A stretch of 64,000 bases of DNA from positions 62,001 to 126,000 of the forward strand of contig NZ_JAVJSX010000001.1 of assembly GCF_040219215.1 (NCBI RefSeq), written 5' to 3'. The position numbers were made by a program, and so were the translations under genes. Under the pieces are notes generated by a model. That model saw only the letters and a list, made by a program, of their open reading frames with translations. It did not search any database and was not told the origin of the DNA. The stretch comes from Thalassobaculum_A sp040219215 (GTDB taxonomy: Bacteria > Pseudomonadota > Alphaproteobacteria > Thalassobaculales > Thalassobaculaceae). Positions 8,090-15,611 of the stretch are shown here, one piece after another (within the stretch, counting starts at the first letter, position 1; each line of letters starts with the position of its first letter).

Positions 8090-9070
8090 ATGACAACACG
8101 CGACATCGACCTTCTCTGCTTCGGCGAGCCGCTCATGGAACTCACCCGCATCGACGAGGAGGGTGGTGGAGCGGCCTATCGGCCGGGCTACGGTGGCGAC
8201 ACCTCGAACTGCGCGATCGCCGCGTCGCGGCAGGGCGCGCGCGCCGCCTACGCGTCGGCTGTCGGGGATGACGCCTTCGGACGGGAACTGCGGGCACTGT
8301 GGCGCCGGGAGAACGTCGACGACTCCAACGTGTACACGGCTGCGGCGGCTCCGACCGGGCTGTATTTCATCACTCCCAGTCCGGCCGGCCGGGATTTCAG
8401 CTACTACCGAGCGGGCTCCGCCGCCAGCCGATACCGGCCGGAGGATCTTCCTGTTTCGCTGTTGCCGCGGGTTCGTGTCGTTCAATTGTCGGGAATCAGC
8501 CAGGCGGTTGGTGAAGGGCCGTGCGACGCGGGATTCCGGTTGATCGAGGAAGCACGGAATGCCGGTTGCGAGGTGGCGTACGACACGAACCTGCGCCTGA
8601 AGCTCTGGTCGCTGGAGCGAGCAAGAGCCGTCATGCACGGTGCGATCGAGCGTTGCACCATCGCGCTGCCATCGGTTGACGATTCCCGGATATTGACCGG
8701 GCTCGATGATCCCGACGCGATCGCCGATGCGTATCTGCGGCGAGGGCCGCGAGTGGTGGCCTTGAAACTCGGAGCAGAGGGCGCGCTGATCGCCACCGCC
8801 GACCGGCGCGAGCGGATCGCTTCGTTCAGGGTCACCGCGGTCGATGCGACCGGGGCAGGCGACACTTTCGACGGCGCTTTGCTGGCCCGGCTTGCTGCCG
8901 GTGACGATCCATTCCAGGCCGCCCGTTACGCCAACGCCGCCGCCGCGCTGACGACCACCGGATACGGAGCGGTGGCGCCGATCCCGCGGTCGGATGTGGT
9001 GCAAGCCCTGTTGACGGAACGAGGCTCGCAAGTGAGCCATGGCAATGACAGCCCGAAGGCTCGGGCATAA
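8090..9070 (+). CDS. PfkB family carbohydrate kinase (2-keto-3-deoxygluconate kinase-like)
   Basis: The 326-residue ribokinase-fold protein begins LLCFGEPLMELTRID, has the sugar-binding GYGGDTSNCAIAASRQGA near 40-57 and ends with the PfkB signature DATGAGDTFDGALLARL around 260-276, where GAGD holds the catalytic Asp. The N-terminal pattern and YYRAGSAAS segment resemble 2-dehydro-3-deoxygluconate kinases. The ATG at 8090 was preferred to an upstream TTG at 8054 because homology starts there. It diverges from the aldolase/dehydrogenase run and would phosphorylate a sugar acid of the same pathway. Specificity is inferred. Confidence 0.85.
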   Translation: MTTRDIDLLCFGEPLMELTRIDEEGGGAAYRPGYGGDTSNCAIAASRQGARAAYASAVGDDAFGRELRALWRRENVDDSNVYTAAAAPTGLYFITPSPAGRDFSYYRAGSAASRYRPEDLPVSLLPRVRVVQLSGISQAVGEGPCDAGFRLIEEARNAGCEVAYDTNLRLKLWSLERARAVMHGAIERCTIALPSVDDSRILTGLDDPDAIADAYLRRGPRVVALKLGAEGALIATADRRERIASFRVTAVDATGAGDTFDGALLARLAAGDDPFQAARYANAAAALTTTGYGAVAPIPRSDVVQALLTERGSQVSHGNDSPKARA

Positions 9071-9104
9071 CGTTCAGTTCGATCGAGCACGAAAGGATTC
9101 CTTC

Positions 9105-9617
9105 ATGCGCGCGCGCAATGCCGACCAACAGCGTCCGGCGTCGACCCATCCATTGTCGCCACTGGAGATCGTCGAGAAGGCGATGCCGGACGACGAGCGG
9201 GTTTGGGTGCCGCAGGCACCGAACGTTTGGTTCCGACCCTTGATGTTCAACACGTTGAACGGCGGCTGGTGCAATCTGTTGCGAGTGCGCAAATCGGGCG
9301 TGCTGAGCCGGCATCTGCACCCGGCACCGGTTCATGGCTTCGTCCTGAAGGGCCAGTGGCGCTATCTGGAGCATGACTGGATCGCGACCGAAGGCTCGTA
9401 CGTGTTCGAACCGCCGGGCGAGACGCATACCTTGGTGGTCGACGAGGATTGCGAGGAAATGATCACGTTCTTCAACATCTCGGGCTGCATGTACTACGTC
9501 GACGAGCAGGGCCGCTGCACGGGCTTCGAGGACGTGTTCGCCAAGCTCGACATGTGCCGCAAGCACTACACCGAGGTTGGGCTGGGCGCAGACTACGTCG
9601 ACCAGTTCATCCGCTGA
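9105..9617 (+). CDS. cupin protein of the 2,4'-dihydroxyacetophenone dioxygenase family
   Basis: The 170-residue single-domain cupin has SRHLHPAPVHGFVLKG near 68-83 and EPPGETHTLVV near 105-115, the two cupin metal motifs with four potential His/Glu ligands. Similar proteins include a C-C-cleaving dioxygenase acting on 2,4'-dihydroxyacetophenone and many uncharacterised cupins. GAAAGGA at 9091-9097 fixes the ATG at 9105 over an upstream start at 9039 that would overlap the kinase gene. The stop codon shares one base with the mgsA start, so the two are probably translated together. Confidence 0.78.
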   Translation: MRARNADQQRPASTHPLSPLEIVEKAMPDDERVWVPQAPNVWFRPLMFNTLNGGWCNLLRVRKSGVLSRHLHPAPVHGFVLKGQWRYLEHDWIATEGSYVFEPPGETHTLVVDEDCEEMITFFNISGCMYYVDEQGRCTGFEDVFAKLDMCRKHYTEVGLGADYVDQFIR

Positions 9618-10084
9618 TGCGTGGCGAGCGGGCGATGCTTCGGCGCAAGCGGATCGGCCTGATTGCCCATGACGCACGCAAGGCCGATCTGCTCGATTGG
9701 GCCACCACCCATACCGCACGGCTGGCAGTGCATGAACTATGGGCGACCGGTACGACCGGCGGCCTGATCGCCGATCGCCTGGGGCTGTCCATCACGCGTC
9801 TCAAGAGCGGGCCGCTTGGCGGTGACCAGCAGATGGGCGCATTGATTGCCGATGGCGGCCTCGACGCGCTGATCTTCTTCTCCGACCCGATGTCGGCAAT
9901 GCCGCACGACGTCGACGTCAAGGCGCTGGTCCGGCTTTCGACGGTCTACAACATCGTGATGGCCTGCAACCGTACGACCGCCGACTTCGTGATCTCCAGC
10001 CCTCTGTTCGATGCCGAGTACGCGCCGAAGGAGACCGACTACGCATCCTATCTCGAGCGGGTGGTGCCGGTCGGCAGCCCATAG
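9617..10084 (+). CDS. mgsA: methylglyoxal synthase
   Basis: MgsA converts dihydroxyacetone phosphate to methylglyoxal and phosphate, a bypass of lower glycolysis under phosphate limitation or sugar-phosphate overload. The 155-residue product matches the enzyme length and active-site pattern: IAHD with His18-Asp19, SGPLGGDQQ with the catalytic Asp70, and PHDVD with His97 and Asp100. The start overlaps the cupin stop as TGATG. It is the last gene of the kinase-cupin-mgsA run and is followed by a strong hairpin. Methylglyoxal is toxic, and no glyoxalase I is seen nearby, although the MBL protein at 414 has a glyoxalase II-like fold. Confidence 0.93.
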   Translation: MRGERAMLRRKRIGLIAHDARKADLLDWATTHTARLAVHELWATGTTGGLIADRLGLSITRLKSGPLGGDQQMGALIADGGLDALIFFSDPMSAMPHDVDVKALVRLSTVYNIVMACNRTTADFVISSPLFDAEYAPKETDYASYLERVVPVGSP

Positions 10085-10123
10085 CGCTCGTCGCGGCAAC
10101 CGTTCGAGGCCTGAAATGACGAA

Positions 10124-10147
10124 GGGCCGCTCCCGAAGGAGCGGCCC
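10124..10147. terminator. bidirectional terminator between mgsA and dctM
   Basis: GGGCCGCTCC (10124-10133) and GGAGCGGCCC (10138-10147) form a perfect 10-bp stem with a CGAA tetraloop. T-rich bases follow on the plus strand and TTCGTCATTT on the minus strand. It serves the convergent mgsA and TRAP transporter genes. Confidence 0.9.
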
Positions 10148-10179
10148 TTGTCTTTGTCTGGTCCCGGGTTCCGGCGTGC

Positions 10180-11550
10180 TCAGTCCAGCACGATGGACGG
10201 CAGCCACAAGGTGATCTGCGGCCAGATGATCACGGCGACCAAGCCCATCACCTGCAGCGCCACAAACGGTATGATGCCGCGGTAGATGTTCTGGATCTTC
10301 ACCGAGTTGGGCGCCACGCCCTTCAGATAGAACAGGGCGAAGCCGAATGGAGGCGTCAGGAAGGACGTCTGCAGGTTCACGGCGACCAGGATCGCAAACC
10401 AGTAGATGACGTCGCGGCCTTCGACGTGGGAGCCGAAATCCATCAACTCCACGATCGGCGTGAACACCGGAAGCACGATCAGGGTGATTTCGATCCAGTC
10501 GAAGAAGAAGCCGAGGATGAAGATCGTTCCCATGAGAACGAACAGCAGGCCCCAGGCCTCGAAGCCGAGGTGCTCGATGAACTCGACGATGATGTCTTCA
10601 CCGCCGAGCGACCGGAACACGTAGGAGAACGCCGTCGCCCCCATGAAGATGAAGAAGATCATCCCGGAGGTCAGCGCGGTGCGTTCGCAGACATCCTTGA
10701 CGACGGACCAGGTCAACTTGCGGTTGACTACCGCGAGAACCAGCGAGCCGAAGCCACCGACGCCGGCCGCTTCAGTCGGCGTCGCCCAGCCGGCGAAGAT
10801 CGAGCCCAGAACGAGCGTGATCAGGAACACGGGTGGTACGAAGCCCTTGAGGAGCATCAACGCCATTCCGGCGTGGGTGTCCGGGCCGACGTCGTCCGAC
10901 AGCGAGGGCGCCCAATGCGGCTTGAGCGCCGATACCGCCAGGATGTACGCGAAGTACAGGCCCGACAGCAGCAGTCCCGGCAGGATGGCGCCGAGGAACA
11001 GGTTGCCAACCGAGATGGCCAGAAGGTCAGCCATGATGACGAGCATGATGCTCGGAGGAATAAGGATTCCCAGGGTTGCCGAGGCAGCCAGCGTGCCGGT
11101 GGCCAACTCCTTCTGATAGCGTTGGCGCAGCATGGTCGGCAGGGCCATCAGGGTCATCATGACGACCGATGCGCCGATGATGCCCGTGGTTGCCGCCATG
11201 ATCGTGCCCATCACCGTTACGGAGAGGGCGAGCCCACCGGGGACCCGGCGCAGCAGGATCTCCAGGATGTCGAGCAGGTCGTTGGCGACGCCGGACCGCT
11301 CCAGCATCGTCCCCATGAAGATGAAGCAGGGAACCGCAACCAGCACCGGGTTGGCGGCGGCGCCGCCCCAGATCCGAGGCAGGATGTTGTAGAACTCGAT
11401 CAACGAAAAGTAGTCGACCGCCGCTCCGATGAAGCCGAATGCCAGGCCGATTCCCCCCACCACGAAAGCGACCGGAAACCCGGAAAACAGTCCGAACGCA
11501 AGCGCTGCGAACATGTAGACCGAGAGATAGTCCTCCCAATAGAAATCCAC
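10180..11550 (-). CDS. dctM: TRAP transporter large permease (DctM type), copy 1
   Basis: The 456-residue integral membrane protein is the large channel subunit of a TRAP transporter, which uses a sodium gradient and a periplasmic binding protein to import carboxylates. It has about 12 hydrophobic segments and the DctM hallmarks GIIGASVVMMTLMALPTMLRQ and ATLGILIPPSIMLVIMADL. The start is GTG at 11550, three bases after the dctQ stop, with GGGGAGG inside the end of dctQ. The order in this operon is dctP-dctQ-dctM. The long antisense frames over it are codon-bias shadows. Confidence 0.92.
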   Translation of the reverse strand: MDFYWEDYLSVYMFAALAFGLFSGFPVAFVVGGIGLAFGFIGAAVDYFSLIEFYNILPRIWGGAAANPVLVAVPCFIFMGTMLERSGVANDLLDILEILLRRVPGGLALSVTVMGTIMAATTGIIGASVVMMTLMALPTMLRQRYQKELATGTLAASATLGILIPPSIMLVIMADLLAISVGNLFLGAILPGLLLSGLYFAYILAVSALKPHWAPSLSDDVGPDTHAGMALMLLKGFVPPVFLITLVLGSIFAGWATPTEAAGVGGFGSLVLAVVNRKLTWSVVKDVCERTALTSGMIFFIFMGATAFSYVFRSLGGEDIIVEFIEHLGFEAWGLLFVLMGTIFILGFFFDWIEITLIVLPVFTPIVELMDFGSHVEGRDVIYWFAILVAVNLQTSFLTPPFGFALFYLKGVAPNSVKIQNIYRGIIPFVALQVMGLVAVIIWPQITLWLPSIVLD

Positions 11551-11553
11551 GGT

Positions 11554-12243
11554 TCAGCCTCCCCGCACGATCTCGGAGTCATCGTAGTGACCCTCGAGCT
11601 TCGCGATATCGTTGCCTTCATCGTCATCTGCGATTTTCGGAAGATGCTCCGCCTCGGCCGAGGTGAGCATGTTCATCTTGACCTCCGGACGCAGTTCCTC
11701 CGGTCCGAAGAGAAACACCACCTGTCGGAGCAAGGTCGAGATTCCGGCCAGCAGGGCAAGGAACAACCCGATCAGCACGAACGACTTGATGACCCAGCGG
11801 TGCGACAGGCCGGTCATCGCGTCGGACGCCTCATTCGACTCCCAGGCCTGATAGAAGAACGTCCAGCCGTAATAGAGAACGACCAGGATGTACGGGATCA
11901 TCAGGAAGACGATACCCATCAATTCAACCCACGCCTGCCCACGATCGCTCATCTTCTCGCGCATCAGGTCGACCCGGACATGCGCGTTGACCGTGTAGGC
12001 GTAACCCAGTGCCAGGAGGAACAGGGCGGCGTGCAGGTGCCATTCCATCTCCTGCAACTTGGTCGGCGACAGGATCACGTACAGCGGGGAGTTCATGATC
12101 GCCTGTTGGACGACCGTGAACTTCCGGGTCACCACGTCGAACATGATGATAAAAATGAGCGGAAGGATCAGCCAGGCTCCAACCTTTCCGAACATCTGTG
12201 GAAAGCGTTCAAGCTGATTGGCGACCTGTAGAAGACTGCGCAT
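11554..12243 (-). CDS. dctQ: TRAP transporter small permease (DctQ type), copy 1
   Basis: The 229-residue protein has four hydrophobic helices and the typical N-terminal FGKVGAWLILPLIFIIMFDV helix and the VRVDLMREKMS loop of DctQ proteins. It pairs with DctM in the membrane. The ATG at 12243 is favoured by GGGGAA about 10 bases upstream; a longer frame to 12297 adds a non-homologous Arg-rich start. The Asp/Glu-rich C-terminal tail (about residues 195-229) is cytosolic and longer than in many small permeases. A terminator-like hairpin separates it from dctP, so it may be expressed at a lower level than dctP. Confidence 0.87.
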   Translation of the reverse strand: MRSLLQVANQLERFPQMFGKVGAWLILPLIFIIMFDVVTRKFTVVQQAIMNSPLYVILSPTKLQEMEWHLHAALFLLALGYAYTVNAHVRVDLMREKMSDRGQAWVELMGIVFLMIPYILVVLYYGWTFFYQAWESNEASDAMTGLSHRWVIKSFVLIGLFLALLAGISTLLRQVVFLFGPEELRPEVKMNMLTSAEAEHLPKIADDDEGNDIAKLEGHYDDSEIVRGG

Positions 12244-12299
12244 CGGGCGTTCCCCAGTAGTGGTTCTTGTGCCAACGACCAAACGAATGCGTCTCACCT

Positions 12300-12350
12300 A
12301 AAAAGACACCCGACTTCCTCGGCAAGATTGCCGACTCGGTCGGGTCTGTA
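12300..12350 (-). terminator. intra-operon terminator/attenuator between dctP and dctQ (copy 1)
   Basis: Read on the minus strand, AGACCCGAC pairs with GTCGGGTGTCT around an inner CGGCAA/TTGCCG hairpin and is followed by TTTTTAGG. This is a good rho-independent terminator. It lies between the binding-protein gene and the permeases, where partial termination would give excess binding protein. Confidence 0.75.
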
Positions 12351-12434
12351 AAATTTGCGGTGCTGCCTCCCGCCAACCAGCAAGAGGTCAGCACCGCATT
12401 CAAGTCGCAACAATCTGTAGAATATCCGGTGACC

Positions 12435-13490
12435 TTACTTCAGGTAGCCGTTGTCCTTCCAGATCGCATAGTCCTTACGGAAGGACTTCAGAGACGCCCA
12501 GATCTTCTTGGAGTCTGCGTTGTCCTTGATTTCGTCAGTGATGACCTCTTCCCAGGCAGCCTCAAACTTGGCGAGATTCTCATCCGACCAACGATGAATG
12601 GTGACACCCTTCTCCTGGTGGAACTTCATCGCCGAGAACTGGATCGCTTCGCCACGGACGAACATGTACATCACGTTCGCATCGCAACCGCCCTTGATGA
12701 CCGCCTTCTGAGTTTCGTCCAGCGCGTCATAGTACGGCTGGTGGATCAGCAACTCGTTCATCGTCGACTGCTGGTGCCAGCCCGGGAAGTAGTTGTGCTT
12801 GGCGATCTGGTAGAAACCCAGGTCCTTGTCGATCGCCGGCATCGAGAATTCGGTCGCGTCGATCGAGCCGAGTTCCAGCGCCGGGTAGATGTCACCTCCA
12901 GCCAGCAGCTGGGTCGACACGCCGAACTTCTCCATGACCTTCGCGCCGAGGCCGAAGAAACGCATCTTCAGGCCCTTCAACTGATCAAGCGACTTGATCT
13001 CGTTGCGGAACCAGCCTGACGATTCCGGAGCAATAATGCCGCAGAGATTGTAGCGGATCTTGTCACGAGCATAGAGCTCGGTGGCCATCTCCTCGCCACC
13101 CGCATAGCGCATCCATGCCAGATACTCTCCGCCATTCGGGCCGAAAGGAACGGCCGAGAAGAACGCGAAAGCATTGTTCTTATTAACATTATAACCCGGC
13201 GTACCGAATGCGGCGTCAAGCGCTCCGCTGGAAACCGGATCATAATACTGGGTGCCCGGAACCAGCGCGCCTGGCTCGAACATCTTCAAGGTGACGTCGC
13301 CACCAGACATGCTCGTAACGGTGTCCGAGATATTGACGGCGCCTTCGCCGATGACGGCGATCTTGCCGGCAAACGCAGAATGCATTTTCCAGCGGACCCG
13401 CTTGGCGTCCGCGTCACTGGTCGATGCGACCATAACGCCTGCCGCCAACCCCATAAGGGCAGCCGTCTTAACCCAACCTTTAAAGACCAT
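12435..13490 (-). CDS. dctP: TRAP transporter periplasmic substrate-binding protein (DctP type), copy 1
   Basis: The 351-residue protein has a Sec signal peptide (first about 29 residues, ending STSDADA) and the TRAP binding-protein core ESSGWFRNEIKSLDQLKGLK followed by LLAGGDIYPALELGSIDATEF. The conserved Arg in GLKMRFFGLG should bind the substrate carboxylate. The pattern fits the FcbT1/TakP-like branch for keto acids or aromatic acids. GGGAGG precedes the ATG. Codons for NVNKNNA near residues 100-107 are AT-rich compared with the rest. It is first in its operon, downstream of a 420-base region without genes. Confidence 0.9.
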   Translation of the reverse strand: MVFKGWVKTAALMGLAAGVMVASTSDADAKRVRWKMHSAFAGKIAVIGEGAVNISDTVTSMSGGDVTLKMFEPGALVPGTQYYDPVSSGALDAAFGTPGYNVNKNNAFAFFSAVPFGPNGGEYLAWMRYAGGEEMATELYARDKIRYNLCGIIAPESSGWFRNEIKSLDQLKGLKMRFFGLGAKVMEKFGVSTQLLAGGDIYPALELGSIDATEFSMPAIDKDLGFYQIAKHNYFPGWHQQSTMNELLIHQPYYDALDETQKAVIKGGCDANVMYMFVRGEAIQFSAMKFHQEKGVTIHRWSDENLAKFEAAWEEVITDEIKDNADSKKIWASLKSFRKDYAIWKDNGYLK

Positions 13491-13910
13491 TCCTGTAACC
13501 TCCCAGTCGAAGACCGATTCCGCAGGAACCGGTCCCGTTTCGCCGATCCGTCGCTTATTATTTGATTTTATTGATTAAACTCCGATTTCAATTTTTCGGA
13601 GCCGCGACGGCAGCGCCATTGTTACCATCGGATCTCTGGAATTCAAGAAGGTTGGTACACAATGTCGCGCTTTGGACGCGATTTAGCGCGAAGTGATCCG
13701 AAATATGATCAATTTTTGAGCATTCGCCCTGGAGGTCGCGAGAATTGTGGGGCGTCGTTCACCCAATCCGCGAGTTCTGCTCGCCCACAAGATGTCTCGG
13801 GAGGGCGCTCGGATGCTGGGGCGGGCGATTCGAAGGTGAGCAGCGCCTTGGTCGGGTCCCCGGGTAGGGCGCAATGCCAAGACCCAAGGTCACATCCGAG
13901 AGCAAGTGAA
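13491..13910. promoter_or_regulatory. 420-base gene-free region upstream of dctP copy 1
   Basis: No convincing gene is visible. The part next to dctP is AT-rich and holds an inverted repeat CTCCGA-N10-TCGGAG at 13580-13601 and an ATATGATCA element at 13703-13711, which may belong to the dctP promoter and operator. It also receives the end of the TRAP copy 2 operon (last gene stops at 13911); I see no strong terminator for it. Confidence 0.45.
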
Positions 13911-14258
13911 TCAGTTCGACTTCTGATCGCGGTCTGGTGGAGGCGTCACGGAATCGTCCCGGGCGTGGATCCGCTTCTCAATGTTCTGAATGTGGTCGAG
14001 ATCGTAGCTGCGGCCACGCAAGTCAACGATCCGTTCCTCGACCCAGGCCTCGTCGGGATCGTAGGCACTGGCGACCAGGTAATGGATGGCGAGAACGGTG
14101 ACCCAGCCGGCAAGAGGCCAAAATAGAGGGATCTTCATAGTTAACATAAAATTCAGAATGCCTAAAACAATCGAGGATGCAACAAATACGGAAAGGTGAC
14201 GAACAAAATAAAAAGGTCTCGGAAGGCGAAATCCGAGCCACGTATAGGGCTCCGTCAT
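13911..14258 (-). CDS. small 2TM-domain membrane protein
   Basis: The 115-residue protein has two hydrophobic helices (about residues 18-40 and 46-64) and the pattern F-x-RH...N...WPLAGW...H, close to the 2TM domain family. The C-terminal half is charged and cytosolic (WVEERIVDLRGR onward). Function unknown. The start overlaps the stop of the preceding four-helix protein by ATGA (14255-14258), so it looks like the last gene of the TRAP copy 2 operon. Whether it works with the transporter is a guess from position. Confidence 0.65.
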   Translation of the reverse strand: MTEPYTWLGFRLPRPFYFVRHLSVFVASSIVLGILNFMLTMKIPLFWPLAGWVTVLAIHYLVASAYDPDEAWVEERIVDLRGRSYDLDHIQNIEKRIHARDDSVTPPPDRDQKSN

Positions 14259-14734
14259 TTGAAAAGACGCCGACGTGGCGACTCTTCACTGCCTTCAGGC
14301 ATGGTTGGATATTGTTGAACGATTCTGACGAGCCGCAGCGAGTACCAAAGGATGAGCAGCAGGACGATGGCTACAACGATGGTATCGACCGATTCACGGT
14401 CGGACCCGATGCCATAGATCACCAGATAGGCGAGGCCGGCCAACGGGGTGGCACCGAGATACACCGCTGCCGACACCAGTTTGGTGTAGTTGAGCAACAA
14501 ACTCGCGAACACCACCGTGAAACCATAAAGCATGATCAACGGTGATCGGCCGTGCGGCGACAGTTCACTCATTGCGCTCAACGCAACGACGGAGAACAGG
14601 ACACCGACGAACAGGCAGTACGCAAAAACCTCGCTGTCAGCCTGTCGTCGGGTGAGTTTTCCGGTGGCTATGAAGTACGGAGTGGTCCGGTCGTCCCAGA
14701 CATACCGCTTGAACAGACTCTCCCAATCAAGCAC
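14255..14734 (-). CDS. four-helix integral membrane protein in the TRAP copy 2 operon
   Basis: The 159-residue protein has four hydrophobic stretches, about residues 34-54, 64-84, 86-110 and 115-135. A charged N-terminus (MLDWESLFKRYVWDDR) resembles a YIP1- or DUF-type membrane protein, but I do not recognise the family. It begins 39 bases after the small permease and overlaps the 2TM gene by ATGA. Its conserved-looking gene order suggests an accessory membrane role for the TRAP system or an unrelated hitchhiker. Confidence 0.65.
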   Translation of the reverse strand: MLDWESLFKRYVWDDRTTPYFIATGKLTRRQADSEVFAYCLFVGVLFSVVALSAMSELSPHGRSPLIMLYGFTVVFASLLLNYTKLVSAAVYLGATPLAGLAYLVIYGIGSDRESVDTIVVAIVLLLILWYSLRLVRIVQQYPTMPEGSEESPRRRLFK

Positions 14735-14773
14735 CGCATTGTCCTGTTGCCGGTCCTGAGGAACGGACCTTGG

Positions 14774-15580
14774 TTAGTTCGCAGCCGACGCGTTCTGAGC
14801 GGCGAGGGCCTTGGCACGACGCTCAAGTTCGTCTGGAGCCTGGTCGAGATCAAGGCGCTCCTTGCCCTCGATCGTCGACCCTTCGGCTTCCGGCCATTCG
14901 ATGGTGCTGAGATGGAACCGGAGATTTTGCGGTCCGAACAGGACCATCGCCATCTCCAACCAGACCGCGATGCCGGCAATCAGCACGACGACCAAGCCGA
15001 ACGCCAGGGTCAATTTGATAATCCAGCGGTGGCTGAGTCCGACCAGCGAAGCGGACACTTCGCCGCACTCGTACCATCCGCAACCCGCCTCGCGGTTGAT
15101 CGACCACGAGTCGTAGGCGTAGACGAACGCGAAGTACACGATCACGCAGGTGAACGGGATCAGGAATATGTTGAGGCCGATAAACTCGATCCAGGCCTTC
15201 TTCCGAAACTTCAGCGTCTCGCGTACCAGATCGACACGGACGTGGGTGTTCCAGATGTAGCCAAAGCCCAGAACCAGACAGAACAGCACTGTATGGGAGT
15301 GCCACTCCAGTTCCTGCAACAAAGTTGATCCGAAGTACGGGCTGACGTTCTCGACCAGCCACACTTGGCCTTTCCCGGTCTTCCTGATCAGGAGATCGAA
15401 GGCGGTGATCAGGATCAACGGCATGGCGAACCACGATCCGAAACGCCCGACCAAGTCGACGAAGTTTCGCAGCTTCTGGCTCACGACCAGGATCATCGGC
15501 AATTGATCGTCGGTCAGGTGGACGAGCTCGTCAGTCTCGGTCGGCTTACCCGTGGCCGCGTCAGCGGTCGTTTGCGTCAC
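14774..15580 (-). CDS. dctQ: TRAP transporter small permease (DctQ type), copy 2
   Basis: The 268-residue protein has four main hydrophobic helices and the DctQ pattern RFGSWFAMPLILITAFDLLIRK followed by THVRVDLVRE. It is clearly paralogous to copy 1 (shared VRVDL-RE loop and LSHRWIIK segment). It is longer than most small permeases, with an N-terminal extension of about 40 residues and a charged C-terminal tail. The start is GTG at 15580 with GGAGGAAA upstream, 31 bases after the dctM stop. Here the small permease follows the large one, the reverse of copy 1. Confidence 0.87.
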   Translation of the reverse strand: MTQTTADAATGKPTETDELVHLTDDQLPMILVVSQKLRNFVDLVGRFGSWFAMPLILITAFDLLIRKTGKGQVWLVENVSPYFGSTLLQELEWHSHTVLFCLVLGFGYIWNTHVRVDLVRETLKFRKKAWIEFIGLNIFLIPFTCVIVYFAFVYAYDSWSINREAGCGWYECGEVSASLVGLSHRWIIKLTLAFGLVVVLIAGIAVWLEMAMVLFGPQNLRFHLSTIEWPEAEGSTIEGKERLDLDQAPDELERRAKALAAQNASAAN

Positions 15581-15611
15581 AGCATTTCCTCCAGATCGCC
15601 GGCTGTCGCCG

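Noticed and set aside
10426..12231. 601-residue plus-strand open frame opposite the TRAP copy 1 permeases
   Set aside because: It is a codon-bias shadow on the opposite strand of dctM and dctQ; the product is His/Gln/Arg-rich without a fold signature, while the minus strand encodes clear TRAP subunits.
13662..14126. Possible plus-strand gene upstream of dctP copy 1
   Set aside because: Weak composition, no ribosome site, and overlap with the 2TM gene on the other strand.
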